Shown here piece by piece: positions 22,140 through 33,370 of a stretch of DNA of 64,000 nt (within the stretch, counting starts at the first letter, position 1; each line of letters opens with the position of its first letter). The stretch is from Undaria pinnatifida. Lineage: Eukaryota; Sar; Phaeophyceae; Laminariales; Alariaceae. A model generated the notes under the pieces. It was not told the origin of the DNA. It did not search any database and worked only from the letters and a program-made list of their open reading frames with translations. A program made the translations under genes and the position numbers. The stretch covers positions 4,432,870 through 4,496,869 of the forward strand of contig JABAKD010000003.1 in the NCBI GenBank assembly GCA_012845835.1, in the 5' to 3' direction.

Positions 22140-22330
22140 AAAACCTGACTGTGCAAAAATATTCAGTTCAGTGAAAAATCCCATGGCCTAGGTATACAAG
22201 GAAATATATTGAAATTTAAGTGATGGCATTCAGCCGATTCTCGGCAAAGGTGCCCTGCCATTCAGAAATAAAACTATCCCCCGAAACGACCCTAAAGGAG
22301 CTACAACTCTATCGTACCATGCGCCCTCCC
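22140..22330 (-). mobile_element. Family A fragment
   Basis: It contains TCCCATGGCCTAGGTATACA, a diverged GGTGCCCTGCCATTCAG and an end reading CTACAACTCTATCGTACCATG. The left terminus is missing. Confidence 0.5.
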
Positions 22331-22336
22331 TTCATA

Positions 22337-22463
22337 TACTGTACCTGGTATACTGTACCTCGTATATATCCTGTACCTGGTGTACTGTACTTTGTATACT
22401 GTACCTGGTATATATCCTGTACCTGGTATACTGTACCTGGTATACTGTACCTGGTACGCTGTA
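22337..22463 (+). repeat. 14 bp minisatellite
   Basis: About nine imperfect units of CCTGGTATACTGTA with ATCCTGTACCTGGT variants. The motif CCTGGTATA is also seen singly elsewhere in the window. Confidence 0.85.
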
Positions 22464-22533
22464 TGGGAAGCGGAATACTGAGGCGCGCTACTCGTGCGAC
22501 AAGGCTAACAATAGTGTCTGGCCATCCATTTTT

Positions 22534-22737
22534 CAGGGCTTTTCGCGGGTCATGATCCGCCCTTTAGACCGGGTCCGGAGGTTTCAAAATCTCGCGAGAC
22601 GAGTCGGGTCGGTTCGCGAGGTGTTCAGAATTCCACGGACCGGGCCGGATCACCCTGACCCCGCCCGGCCGGCGAGAATAAACACCTTTTGGTCCGATCT
22701 GACCCGCGATAATTTACCCGAGCCGTGAAAAGCCCTG
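22534..22737. mobile_element. Small hAT-like MITE
   Basis: Ends CAGGGCTTTTCGCGGGT and CCGTGAAAAGCCCTG form an inverted repeat starting CAGGG, as in many hAT elements. The flanking 8 bp CCATTTTT and CTAGTTTC agree at five positions and may be a decayed target duplication. The 204 bp body is much more GC-rich than its surroundings. No coding content. Confidence 0.6.
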
Positions 22738-22856
22738 CTAGTTTCGGAACGACGGGGATCCTTAACCCAATATTGCCCGCATGCCATTCTGAGCACGCAA
22801 ACCTGTTAGACTATACTCGTAGCCCTTGTCCATGAAGGTCTAGTGGGGAAACGTTT

Positions 22857-22903
22857 TCGTCGTCGTCGTCGTTGTTGTTGCTGTTGTTGTTGTTGTTGTC
22901 GTT

Positions 22904-22988
<85 letters not shown>

Positions 22989-23012
22989 GTTGTTGTTGTT
23001 GTTGTTGTCGTC
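22857..23012 (+). repeat. (GTT)n microsatellite
   Basis: GTC/GTT/GAT repeats with a near-pure GTT core. Poly-Asn translation on the minus strand is an artefact. Confidence 0.95.
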
Positions 23013-23278
23013 AAGGTAACGACATCCTGAAATGAGGAGGAGGCTCGGTGCACATGCTGCGATGGAGGTGTACTTAGCCTATTTAATCGCATGTTTTCGG
23101 CTGAAACGTTGTCTGAATGAAGGGACTCCATAACCTATTGATAGAATATTTCAGAGCTGGCACTTTATCCATGTTTTTTTTTTTTTGCAATATTATTGTT
23201 GCATGCCCCTTGAGACCATGATATTGCTAAAAATCGAGTGGATTTTATGTTCTTCTCTACATCGTTTTCTTTTTGTGA

Positions 23279-23420
23279 GGAACAGACGTCCTCGGGTGAG
23301 GAGCGCCCGAAACAAATCAGCACACGTCTACCATAGCACACATGCCTCCTTACAACAACACTAGTCGCACCTCCACGGGACTATTAGTACTGACGCGTGC
23401 TACGATGTAATTGATAAAAC
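23279..23420. mobile_element. Family A terminal pieces
   Basis: ACACGTCTACCATAGCACAC near 23323 is a family A right end, and GACGCGTGCTACGATGTAAT near 23394 is a left end. Between them lie about 50 bp of unrelated sequence. Interiors are not recognisable. Confidence 0.45.
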
Positions 23421-23469
23421 AGGTGCCGGGTGCCGGCTGGCTCATGGAGACAAGAGTCACGATAATATC

Positions 23470-23559
23470 CGATCGGAGTATCACACACAGCTTACAAAGA
23501 TGAGCTTCGCGACAAAATTTTCGATCTCACAGCTGGAGTGTATTTTTATTTTATAATAT
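23470..23559 (+). mobile_element. Family B, short 3' copy
   Basis: Plus-strand 3' end with GATCGGAGTATCACACACAG, AAGATGAGCTTCGCGACAAA and AGCTGGAGTGTATTTTTATT, then an AT tail. Truncated 5'. Confidence 0.65.
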
Positions 23560-23714
23560 CCGGAGTGCCACGAGGCGGAGAGGGGAGGAGAAGATGTGAA
23601 TACTACCATAAAAATGAATTGACGTCATGACAAAAGAGGGCTTGCCCCATTATCATAATTTGGTATACACACGTGACCTTGGATGCACGATCACACAACA
23701 ATTTATTGCGTTCT

Positions 23715-23830
23715 TCCGGAGGTAGCACTTTTCGGCTACTACTTCTGTAATTTTCTGAACGACGGGACTCCTCAACCCATCTTAACCCACAATGGTCGGA
23801 GTGTCGTTACTGTTTTGCGAGATGTGTGAA
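23715..23830 (+). mobile_element. Family A left-half fragment
   Basis: It carries GGAGGTAGCACTTTTCGGCT, GAACGACGGGACTCCTCAAC and CACAATGGTCGGAGTG, the left interior of family A. The fragment ends at unrelated sequence. Confidence 0.5.
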
Positions 23831-23942
23831 CGGTTTTTATACCGAAGCCAGGTCTTGGTCCTCCGTTTTATACCGGGGCCAGGTGTTGGTCGTCCGTTTA
23901 CACTTTTTCAGTTTACTCAAGACCGCTTTCGGGTTACTATTT

Positions 23943-23943
<1 letters not shown>

Positions 23944-24019
<76 letters not shown>

Positions 24020-24020
24020 G
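23944..24020 (+). repeat. (CAT)n microsatellite
   Basis: Twenty-five CAT units. Poly-His, poly-Ile and poly-Met translations are artefacts. Confidence 0.95.
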
Positions 24021-24260
24021 TAGATAGAGCTCCTAGAGCGATCAATAAACCTCAGAAGAGGATAGAATAGGTGCATCGTACAATTTTAGTATTATTAATA
24101 TTACAGTTAGCTGTATGCTTCCACCCCTAGTGTTCTACGGTGGGCGCGCAACAAGCACTCCAGCCCACGCTACGGGGACGCTTTCAGGGCATCGATTCGA
24201 AACTGGCCTAAGCCCTCTTGCAAGAAGAGTGCGTGCCTTGTTTTTCTCCGAATTCGAAAA

Positions 24261-24337
24261 CACGCGCGCTACGATAGAGATACAGCTCTTTCTGGCCTGT
24301 CTATTTTTGTAAATGACGGGAACTCCTTAAATTAAGT
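24261..24337 (+). mobile_element. Family A left-end fragment
   Basis: ACGCGCGCTACGATAGAGAT followed by AATGACGGGAACTCCTTAAA is a family A left end cut off at the start of the next A copy. It may be an A into which another A inserted, or a tandem remnant. Confidence 0.5.
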
Positions 24338-24603
24338 CACATGCTACGATAGATATAGGTCTAAGAGCATTTTTTGGCTGTTTTGTTTTCTGAAGGACGG
24401 TGCTCCTTGACCCCAAATCGTCGGAAACTGGCCGTTTTCTTCGCATGATTATCGTTGTGTACCTAGGCCATTATGCATAGGAGGGTTCATCCGGTAGCAG
24501 TTTTATTTTTCTCCAAATCAGTTTTTGGGAGAGGTCTTAAGCTTTCCCGAGTTGACGAATCTCAGAAATAAAGTGATGCACTTCCTCTATCGTAGCACGC
24601 GTC
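24338..24603 (+). mobile_element. Family A MITE-like element, complete copy
   Basis: The left end is TCACATGCTACGATAGATAT and the right end ACTTCCTCTATCGTAGCACG. The interior matches the copy at 10032, with ACGGTGCTCCTTGACCCCAA, CCTAGGCCATTATGC, CTCCAAATCAGTTTTTGGGA and GAGGTCTTAAGC. ATCAATACTATA repeats follow the right end directly. Confidence 0.75.
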
Positions 24604-25984
24604 CTATACAATAATCAATACTATAATCAATACTATAATCAATACCAACAATGGATATTAAGCCTGCATGCAGTGAACAATGGTGAAGATGATTTGTTAC
24701 GGTCGCTGTTTTGAGTGAGATGTACGGCCGTTCGCGCCAATGGCGTAGTCCCGGTGGCGCACACTAATACCGTATACAAGATGCATCATCTCACTCACGA
24801 GAACCTTTGTTTGCGGCAAGCGTACATCTGACCGGGGCTTCGGTAGGGAAGAGGACCCCATTTTTCCTGCAAGGCTTAGGCGACTCGAGCCAGTGGGTCG
24901 ACATACCCGAGACTTCGGTGCTGGGGAGGAAAATACTTTGCAGACAGCTGTTGTAATGGGAGAGTGTTGTTGAGCTATTCGTTTTTGCTTGACCATGTTC
25001 GTCTTCGCACATTGTCGTTCTGCCACGCGACCATTTTTTTTAGCTGTTAGGCACACCCCTTGACACATCCCAACCCCTGTGCTCCCATGCAGTCCTCATG
25101 TCGTCTTCAAACAGGGTACTTTCACACCGCACGGCGTATCTGGCATATATATATACCTGGCATACCTTTTTCTTCTCATTAAATTCGACCGTCATACCTC
25201 GACAGCTGCTTCAATGCCGGCCGAAAGGTTGATTGGGCTTTGCAAACCTCCAGCACAGTCTGGGTATCCGAGATGCCACTCGCTTTTGTGAAGAATAAGG
25301 AAGGGTTCATGCGAGTAACACGGACGGACGTCAGCGGTGCAGACAGCAACAAGGTTCACATAAAATAATGTGGGTCAAACTTGCACGAATGCTGAGCAGC
25401 GCCACCCCCCGCTCCAACAAATCAGCTTAAAACACTGAAAAAACACCACGAACGAGCATCTTAGTTTATCTCACCCTTTCATAACTCTACACATATGTCG
25501 TCACCTACCATGCAACAGCATCAAGTCACATCGTGATTATGGTATTCAATGTAAACCGTTGCAATCCCATGTTTACGCTTATTAATTGAGCTGTGTGTGA
25601 GGTATGCCGCCCCGTCACTATTGGAATATATATGGACTCTGCACACTGCTTGTGGATGTGAGTGCAAGCTTGCAGAGTTTGTGAGTTGTGTGTACTCTTT
25701 TGGTTCTTAGTAACATCTTGAGCAAACTGTGCACCATGGTTCCAGATGCGGATAAATACAATATGCGGCGAAATACATCGGAGTTTGTTCTTTCAAGCCG
25801 GCATGCTGTATCATACAAGAACCAACCCACCTGTATCGGGAAGTTGATCGTAGTACAGGGCAATCAGCTTACCACCATAATAAGTATCAGAAGAACGTTA
25901 CCGGTAACGTTACATATAACATTGCACGGACGTTACACAGGACGATGCAGGGAACAGCACTACGGGCTGCTGTAGAGTGCACCT
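24604..25984. other. No gene recognised
   Basis: Short (ATCAATACTATA) repeats occur at 24610-24645. Open frames of up to 123 codons have no recognisable domain. Nothing else can be supported. Confidence 0.35.
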
Positions 25985-26222
25985 GCCCGTAGCTTGGGCA
26001 TAGTCCCGTGATCAGGTGAAGGCATCCTCCACCTCGATCACTCCTTTTGCTTGTACTCCTCTTTTCCTCCTCTCCTTTGCAAATTTTTTTATCCACACAA
26101 GCACCACTTTTCCAAACTATGTCCTTTTTCTTTCTCCACCACAAAAATTATCGTAACAAATACGTCGGTGCCACCTCTGCAGCTCTTACCACAGAGTCAG
26201 AGCCTCGTCACACATTGTTCCA
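25985..26222 (+). mobile_element. Diverged solo LTR-like remnant (copia type)
   Basis: GTCGGTGCCACCTCTGCAGC, AGAGTCAGAGCCTCGTCACA and CACATTGTTCCA parallel the LTR 3' part at 57700-57766, which has CCGTGCCACCTCTGCATC and CCATTGTTCACA. A pyrimidine-rich stretch upstream also corresponds. No matching partner copy is seen nearby. Confidence 0.45.
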
Positions 26223-27279
26223 TCCGTGATCACCCTGTGTATGCAACAGCTGCACATATCTGCTTCTGGCGGGATCAGTGTTTGGATCTTCTTGTGGATG
26301 GCATGCCCGCCACACAATGGTCAACTACGTGTATGCGCTCATCATGCTCCTCGGGGCGGTTCTGAGAAAAGAAAACATTCCCAATCTGTTCCGTGCTGTG
26401 GCACGCGCGTATTCTGCAGGCGAAGGCGAAGCGAGTTAGGTCTTAGACTTGGTAGGATAGTGCACAGGCCCTCAAAATGTTTTCGGTACGTCAGCCTCTT
26501 TAGGGCAGACCACACAAGGCACAAGGAAAATTCGCGCAACAAACAGTGAGGCTGGACGAGTTGACGGCGGGAAAATATTTTCGTCTCCGAAAGGCACATC
26601 ATCAGTGGCCCTCGCACGACAGCTTGCTGCATTGTAGGACCGCGAGCCGGTTTTGCAATACACTCTAACCCCCTCTTGAAACATCACTCACACACATGCT
26701 GCGACAGGGATGGAGCTAGACCTAGACCATACACTGAGCTTTTCTCGCTAACGAAGGAGCTCTGCATCTGGGGATGGAACCTGCCTCTGAAGAAATACCC
26801 GAAAACCAGCCGATGCACTATGCCGCGTGCAGCGATCGAGATACTACAGTAGTAACTACTGTATTACAGTAGTACCAGCAGTAGCACGGTTATTATGCCG
26901 TCTTCTTTTTAATAATGTGTTCTATGATAGAAAAGGTCGGAATGCCATGGACGCCCTTCTTTTCGCATTATGAACATTATTTACGTCTACCTATAACGTC
27001 ATGGGTTTTGTTCATGCGGAGGCACTTTCAGCACAAGTAAGTACTGAAAATCAGTGTTTTGATGGAACCCGAAAGCCCCTGACGTGAACAAAACTCATGG
27101 AAATATGGCCCACTCCGCTCGTGGTATGATATTGTGTGTGATATTGTGTGAGGTATTGTGTGCGATATGTGTATGGTATTGTGTAAGCTGTTTTGCATCT
27201 GGTATGATATAGTGTATGAAGGAATTATCATGCTTTACGCCGAACGATATGGTGTAGAGCATATCCAAAGGCATTGGAC
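26223..27279. other. No gene recognised; TATTGTGTG repeats
   Basis: Irregular GGTATGATATTGTGTG repeats run from 27122 to 27215. A CAGTAGTACAGTAG-like patch lies at 26850-26880. Nothing else is recognised. Confidence 0.35.
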
Positions 27280-27370
27280 GCCGGCTACATTAGAGGTAGC
27301 ACATTTTGGGTAAACTATCTCTGAGCGACTCCACAACCTCCTCAACCCAAAATGGTCGGGATGCCACTTG
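27280..27370 (+). mobile_element. Family A left-half fragment
   Basis: CCGGCTACATTAGAGGTAGC, CTCCTCAACCCAAAATGGTC and GGGATGCCACTTGG match the left interior of family A. Confidence 0.5.
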
Positions 27371-27409
27371 GTTTTTCAATATGTAGACTATATACTTAGT
27401 ATACGTATA

Positions 27410-28117
27410 TTATAAAAATAAAAATACACTCCAGCTGTGAGATCGAAGATTTTGTCGAAACTCATCTTTGCAAGCTGTGTGTGATACTCCGATCGCGCGT
27501 ATTACGGGTTGTGTGTCCTCATTAAGGATATTGGTCGCCGACTTCCCTTGCAACTACAGTGTAGCTACCAGGGTCAACAGGGTGATGTTAGGCAGTCTGT
27601 GCGCGGAAACTATAAAATCCGTTTCTGAGGGGGACAAAATATGACATCTGTGGAAGGAAATGCATCAGTTTATCAAGTAAATACCGCAAGTCGAATAACC
27701 GGTGAGGGGAGGGCGGAGTTTTGAAGGACGTCGGGGCCTGATTTTGGTCAAAAGGGGGGCGAGAGGGGGGAAGGGGGGGGAGGGGACGGGTGGGGCAGGT
27801 CAATTTGTGCGTGGAAACTATAAATTCTTCTTGTGGGGGAGGGGGGGGGGGAATGTGCTGGAGGGGGCGGGGGGCGGGGGGGGGCGCATAGATGTAGGGG
27901 TTTGCTATACGCGTGGAGCTAGGTCTTCTAGGCGATGGTGCGGGTGGTGGGGAAGGAGGGGGCGTTGGGGGCGGGGGTGGGTGGGAACTGCAGCAGCGGC
28001 ATGGACGGCTCTAAAACGATAACGAGGCGATATCCAGGGCGTGGAAGTGTTTATTACTCTGGCGGATTTCGATATTAGGTGGGGCGTTTGAGCAAGAGAA
28101 AGCGAGGGAAAAAAAAA
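27410..28117 (-). mobile_element. Family B long copy, first part
   Basis: The 3' end is at 27410-27520, followed by the same blocks as the copy at 8784, at high identity. G-rich modules follow from 27740. The copy breaks at 28117 where another element is inserted, and its expected continuation appears after 29566. Confidence 0.7.
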
Positions 28118-28300
28118 GGGAAATTGACAAAATCGGGTACACCCGGGTGGTTTCTGAACAAAATCGGGTACCTTTTTTTCCGCGACGGGGCGCGCTTACG
28201 TACGCCTGCAAAACGCCTCCAAATCGCCTTCTGGCGCCTGAACTCACTGCGCCTTGTGTACGCGCAGCACCCCAAACCGTTTTTTCGGCGTTCGAACCCT
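28118..28300 (+). repeat. Left terminal inverted repeat
   Basis: It begins GGGAAATTGACAAAATCGGG and ends GGCGTTCGAACCCT. Its mirror image is at 29384-29566 with about 98 percent identity by eye. Confidence 0.85.
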
Positions 28301-28301
28301 C

Positions 28302-28480
28302 TGTACTGCGAACACATTCATTCTGTACTGCAAACACCCACTGCGAACACGTACTCAATAACGCGAACATATATATACCGTGATGCGAACACATACTACT
28401 ACTGTACTGCGAGCACATACTGTGCTGCGAACACGTACTGGACTGCTAACACATACTGCGAACGCATACACACACGCAAC
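28302..28480 (+). repeat. Irregular ACTGCGAACACATACT repeats
   Basis: About ten imperfect units of TACTGCGAACACATACT with variable spacers, inside the inverted-repeat element. Confidence 0.75.
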
Positions 28481-28894
28481 AGCTGTACTACGAAGTACAA
28501 GTAGTTTGTTGAGTTATACGAAGTACTTCGAAGCACCCCACCGCAATACATGCTCCGGGGAAGGGAGGATACATACGTCCCATATTTTTTCGGAAAAACA
28601 CGAAGTTCTCCGAAAACAGGCATCCTCAGGCTCGTCTGACGCGTGTTGTTGTGAGGACCAAATCACCAACAGTGGACCGTCTCTACATATATACGAGTTG
28701 GTTAGTTGTGGGGACGGGGGAACTCTATGCTGTAGTTGAGTGGATACCCGCGGCCATGTGAGTTTAGTTTGCACATTTGACCTCTTCACTTGTGCGCCTT
28801 CTTCCGTATCATGCGTTTTTAGGCGGGAAGTAGTATTTCCCTGACGAATTTCGATTTCACTTAGTTTTTAGGATCTTCCTAGGGCTCCAGCACC

Positions 28895-28960
28895 TTTGTG
28901 TGACCACGGGCTCTAGATTTTTGACAAGAGTTAATGTGAGAAAACAACAAACAACAATAT
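28895..28960 (+). mobile_element. SINE 3' tail fragment
   Basis: TTTGTGTGACCACGGGCTCT, AGTTAATGTGAGAAAACAAC and a short CAA tail match the 3' end of the SINE-like element at 16540. The body is missing. Confidence 0.5.
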
Positions 28961-28981
28961 GGTCTTGTCTTTTCGTCCTAG

Positions 28982-29044
28982 CGCCGGATCTTGGTTGGGT
29001 GTCGCCGGATCTTGGTTGGGTGTCGCCGGATCTTGGTTGGGTGT
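28982..29044 (+). repeat. 21 bp minisatellite, three units
   Basis: Three exact units of CGCCGGATCTTGGTTGGGTG plus T. The length is a multiple of three, so it keeps frames open and gives PDLGWVS repeats, but no gene is supported. Confidence 0.9.
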
Positions 29045-29383
29045 CCGCGCTCACCGCCATGCCACCATTCTTCGCAGTGCGGTTGCATCGGGGCTGGATC
29101 TTTGTGGGCCGGGAAGTTAGCAGTGCTGCTGTGGTCGCATGACAGTCGCCAAGTCAAAGTTGCTAGTTGTGTGCGGGATCTTCCACAGCTGGGTTGCGGG
29201 GAGATGTCGTCCGTTTCCGTGTCTCCGCGGGTGTTGCAAGTGAACAAAAACGGGTGCAGTATGGCCGAAATCGGGTAGTTGATAAAATCGAAGCACAGGG
29301 CGGGGTATACCCGGTGTGTTCCTGAACAAAATCGGGTTGTCCGTCGAGAGCACTTTTTGGGGGCCGTCATTGGCGCCGTTTTG

Positions 29384-29566
29384 AGGGTTGGAACGCCGAA
29401 AAAACGGTTTGGGGTGCTGCGCGTACACAAGGCGCAGTGAGTTCAGGCGCCAGAAGGCGATTTGGAGGCGTTTTGCAGGCGTACGTAAGCGCGCCCCGTC
29501 GCGGAAAAAATGGTACCCGGTTTTGTTCAGAAAACACCCGGGTGTACCCGATTTTGTCAATTTCCC
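29384..29566 (-). repeat. Right terminal inverted repeat
   Basis: Mirror of 28118-28300, ending GTCAATTTCCC before an A run. The low divergence from the left arm points to recent movement or gene conversion. Confidence 0.85.
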
Positions 29567-29632
29567 AAAAAAAAAACAAAAAAAAGGGGGGGGGGCGGGG
29601 GGGGAGGGTTTTTAAGAGGTTTAGGTCACATA
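29567..29632 (-). mobile_element. Family B long copy, continuation after insertion
   Basis: An A run, a G run and GTTTTTAAGAGGTTTAGGTC. Other long B copies have a G run followed by TTTAGGTCGCAT at the matching place, so this is the far side of the interrupted copy. Confidence 0.5.
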
Positions 29633-29960
29633 TAATACTATACACTCCAGCTATGAGATCAAGGGTTTGGTCGACACTGATCTTCGTAACATTGTGTGTG
29701 ATCCTCCGATCGTGCGTATTAATCATATATGTAGGGGCTTGCTACATGCGCGGTGCTGGGTCTAGGTGATCGTGCGGGGTGTGGGGAAGGAGGGGGCGTT
29801 GGAGGGGGGGAGGGGGGATGAATGAGCAAAAGCTTCGTCATGGATGGCTAGAAAAATAATGACGCGATATCAATTGCTTAGAAGTGTCTATTACTCTGGC
29901 CGATTTCGATTGTAAGTGGGGCGTTTGAACGAACTGGGCGGGGAACAAAAAGGGGGGGGG
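29633..29960 (-). mobile_element. Family B copy with internal deletion
   Basis: It starts with a B 3' end (ATACACTCCAGCTATGAGAT, TTGGTCGACACTGATCTTCG) but passes directly to the distal module CATGGATGGCTAGAAAAATA and TTACTCTGGCCGATTTCGAT. The middle blocks seen in the 8784 copy are absent. Confidence 0.55.
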
Positions 29961-30044
29961 GGCGGAGGGCGGAGATGAGTTGGAGCTACGGCATGGATGG
30001 CTAGACGGATAATATACTTCGTATATACTATTATATCTAGACAA

Positions 30045-30165
30045 TGGGTCTGTTCATCGGGCTGCGCTTTGAGTTCACTCCAAATCAGTAATGGGGTGCG
30101 GCATTGATACCGCACCTTCCAGCAACCACACCCTCTGAAGGCAAGAACATGGTGCACCTCTCTGA
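30045..30165 (+). mobile_element. Family A right-half fragment
   Basis: GTTCATCGGGCTGCGC, CACTCCAAATCAGTAATGGG and ACATGGTGCACCTCTCTGAC match the right half of family A. An AATAATAATTAGTAG simple repeat follows, as beside other A ends. Confidence 0.45.
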
Positions 30166-31867
30166 CCATACCAATAATAATAATTAGTAGTATTAGTATA
30201 CCACCAGTATTCTAAGAGTATACTTTTTTTAGAAGTATAGGAATTAGAAATTAGTAGGATTGTGACTTGATCATGGGGTATGCGTGGTTGGTCGGTGTCG
30301 GGAAGCGTGCCCCTCATGGGGTTCCGGTGTCTTTAGTTGGTCTCTCCTCATGGCTCGCTGGCTAGGGTCAGATCTTATGCATTATTTCCCTACATGAAAT
30401 ACAAAAAGACAAACAGTGCTAGACACGGTAGTGCAGGGTAGTGCAGGGTGGTGAGATGAGGGGCGTCCTGCTTGTCCTATCATCGTCACCTACATTATCG
30501 CCCATCAGTGATGGCCTCGACGTGAATGTCACATCTAATATCACGTGGTTTCACCTCAACCATGACATGGTCTCACGTCGAATTATAGTCTAAACAATTC
30601 TTTTACGGAGGGCACTCCATTACATTAGGCCACCCTGAATAGTCGTAGATGCAGATCACCTGGCAATCAAAGGATGTCAACAAATCATCCAGAATTGGAA
30701 AGGGGATCGAAGATGCGGCTATTCGAAACAAACGAAAACGAGGCTATAGATTCCCCCACACCTCGTAAAAATGAGGCTAAAATGCCTCATTGCAAGATAT
30801 ACAACCCTATGATGGAGCTCAACTGCAGGATGCCATCGGTATGCTATTACAAGAGTATTCTACTCTGATGGTATTATTAGTGGTATACAATTAATGGCAT
30901 TTCCATAAGCACCAAATATCAACATTATTAATATCAGCACTTCAGTAGATTCTTATTTACTGTATGCTGTTAGTCTGACTAGTAGTATAGTATTAGTATA
31001 CCATTAGTGAGTCATTGGGTAGTTCCGTCGGCTAGAACAAGTTTCGGCCTAAAAGTGCCATTTCTGCCGTGCCATGCGTCCATTATAGACAATGGCCGAC
31101 GGCGCACCAGGTGTAACAGGGGGCATGAAGGATACGGGGCGCTCCTGTACGCTGGATTTTCTGTCTATATATGATACCTGGTAGCTCTTTCGTGAGCAGA
31201 AATCGACCCCCAGAAAATAATTCGCCTAGCGCATGTGTAGGCACACCTCGACGCGACCCGAACGGGGAAGAGCATGCTGAACCGTTCTCGCGAAGACACT
31301 AAACGCATGCACCGTGGTGCCGGGGGGTGAGGAGGGTGTCTGTGTTGGTTATTGCTTATAGACAAGTCTGATTTACTATATATAGACTATGACATTGTGG
31401 TGTGTGTGATGGTAGATTCTTCGGAATCGCGGGTGGAACTCATTGTTTCCCGAAAGGGTACAATTAATTGATAGACGATCGCCACTTTGGGGTATACTAT
31501 AGTCTATATACCATGCACTTGGGATGACCCGCGGGCACTGCCCCATCTGGTCAGCACTCCAATATATATTATCTACTTCTTTTGTCTCTCCTCCCCGCTT
31601 GATGGCGCTCCGGATGCCGTGACTTCTGTCTCCGTGAGTGGTGAGCCTGCACCCGGCAGCGCGGTTAATCGATAATGCTCTCTACCCACCGCGCTTAATG
31701 AGTAAGGCCGCGCGCTGAACACTCGTGTACGTGGAGATGGTCAAGCAGTCCGGTGTGTGACCCCGGGTTTGAGCGACGAAACCATACTCATGAGGGAGAC
31801 CAAGCAAGGCTGAGGCTTGGCTGAGGTAGGGGTGTACTCGATTCTCATGCACGGCTGTAGTCGCATG
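30166..31867. other. No gene recognised
   Basis: TATTAGTATACC-type simple repeats occur at 30180-30215 and 30870-31010. Open frames are short and unrecognised. No element boundary can be drawn. Confidence 0.35.
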
Positions 31868-32253
31868 AGAAAGGGTGTGCGACAGGGGGGGTTACTTTTG
31901 GGGGTCTTTCTTTGCAGTGGCTCAGGGTCACGCTCGCGCGAGTGACCGCCCTCCCTTTGTCCATTTGCGGTCCTTAAATTTCGCCTTTTTTTTGTCACTT
32001 TGCGACATGAATCCGCACAATGGAACGGTTGGCTATATATATGCAGCGCCAGACAAAATCGCCTGCGAGTATTCAGTATTTTCGTAAGTGAAGTACAGGG
32101 TCACCCGTGCGAGTGGTGAAAAAGCTCTTAACCGATATATCGATAGTGAGAAAGGGGGTGTATAATAACAGTCCTAGCACCATCATCGCACCACCATAAC
32201 ATCCCCCCTATTAATTATTATGCTGCTGCTGATACCATGTCGTAGCCTTGGTC
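31868..32253 (+). mobile_element. Family C element, diverged
   Basis: GGTCACGCTCGCGCGAGTGA near 31926 and ACCCGTGCGAGTGG near 32103 are the paired subterminal motifs. The core TGGCTATATATATGCAGCGC and right end GTCGTAGCCTTGGTC are recognisable. The left terminus is degraded. Confidence 0.55.
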
Positions 32254-32481
32254 TGGGGCTGGACAAAACATGTGTACATATATATGTGTACATATTATCT
32301 TCACATCAATCAAGACACGCACCGAAATCTTGAAGTGACAGAAGTCACGACGGTAGGCCTGTCGACCAGGGACACTCATCCATGGTACCCGGAACAACCG
32401 GGACCGATACAAAGCGAACTGGGATAGAGCTTCGCCTAGGTTGCACGCCAACACCGTCAGCTACCATGGCATCGTTTTTGA

Positions 32482-32768
32482 TGCGGGCTACGATGGAGGT
32501 AGAGCTTATCTTATTAGCTAACACGTTTTGTGAGTGACGGCAATAACCGAACGTCGTCGGGATGCCGTTGGTTTCGGCACTATCAACGTTTCACGTTTTT
32601 ATACCTATACATACTTAGTAGTCCATGCACGTGTCTGTTCGTCAAGTTTCACTCCCAGTTTACAAACAAATAGCATAATTTTGGTAGAAGAGGTACAGCC
32701 CCTCTCAAATGAAGAACCCTGCAAAGGGGAAAAAAATAGTGCACCTTTATAATACCGGAGCATGTGTC
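32482..32768 (+). mobile_element. Family A MITE-like element, complete diverged copy
   Basis: The left end ATGCGGGCTACGATGGAGGT and the right end GTGCACCTTTATAATACCGG followed by AGCATGTG are inverted-repeat variants of family A. The interior keeps CGTCGTCGGGATGCCGTTGG. Confidence 0.6.
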
Positions 32769-33370
32769 CAATGCCATTTATCACTTTTGGAGTCGCCGCA
32801 TAGAAAATATCAAGGTTACAACGGGGGGCTTCGTGATGACGCCGCCCTACGGGTGTAGGAAACCCGATCCCCACTTTTACGTTTTATTGTTTTGTTTGTT
32901 GCGCATTAATTGGTGTGCGTTGTGCAGTATGCATACAACATGGTTTTGGAACGTATGGCTTGACCGCGGCAACTCAGGTATTATTCGTACCTGGGGCTGT
33001 ACGGCTCCTCCCCGTGTTTAGAGGTGCGGCGGTAAGTCCACTCTGGATCAGAAGAATCTGTGCCAGACACGCGCACGTAAGAAATTGTTACATCATGGCG
33101 ACAAATAAGTTCAAATAAAAAACGAATTTGCTTGGATTTATTATGCGCTTCGGCGGGTGCGGTTGACATCGAGTTAGAAGGTGGGATTTTTGTGCCTCTG
33201 CCCGTACCATGATGACCCTCGAACATTTTGATACCATGTATGGCCATAGAGACAAGAAATGACGGGTGATACTACGTGCTTCGATAACGGCAGAGTATGC
33301 TGCTACTACTATCAGTATTATTAGTACGATATAACACGGGGCTCTTTAACTGAGGAGCTATCCACGATTG
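32769..33370. other. No gene recognised
   Basis: No repeat family or gene is recognised. A short ATTATTAGTACGAT patch precedes the next A copy, as seen beside other family A ends. Confidence 0.35.

Larger units (their letters stand above)
28118..29566. mobile_element. Young non-autonomous element with 183 bp inverted repeats
   Basis: The two arms (28118-28300 and 29384-29566) are inverted and differ at only about four positions. The ends are GGGAAATTGAC and GTCAATTTCCC. Nine to ten A residues flank both sides and could be a 9 bp target duplication, which with long inverted repeats would suit a Mutator-like element. The interior has simple repeats, a SINE tail and a third, diverged copy of the end near 29279-29340. 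No transposase frame is recognised. Confidence 0.7.

Noticed and set aside
22811-24076. Poly-Asn, poly-His, poly-Ile and poly-Met open frames
   Set aside because: They arise from GTT and CAT microsatellites.
28079-28504. Open frames spanning the left inverted repeat arm
   Set aside because: The same arm is open on the other side in inverted form, so the frames reflect shared arm sequence rather than a gene.
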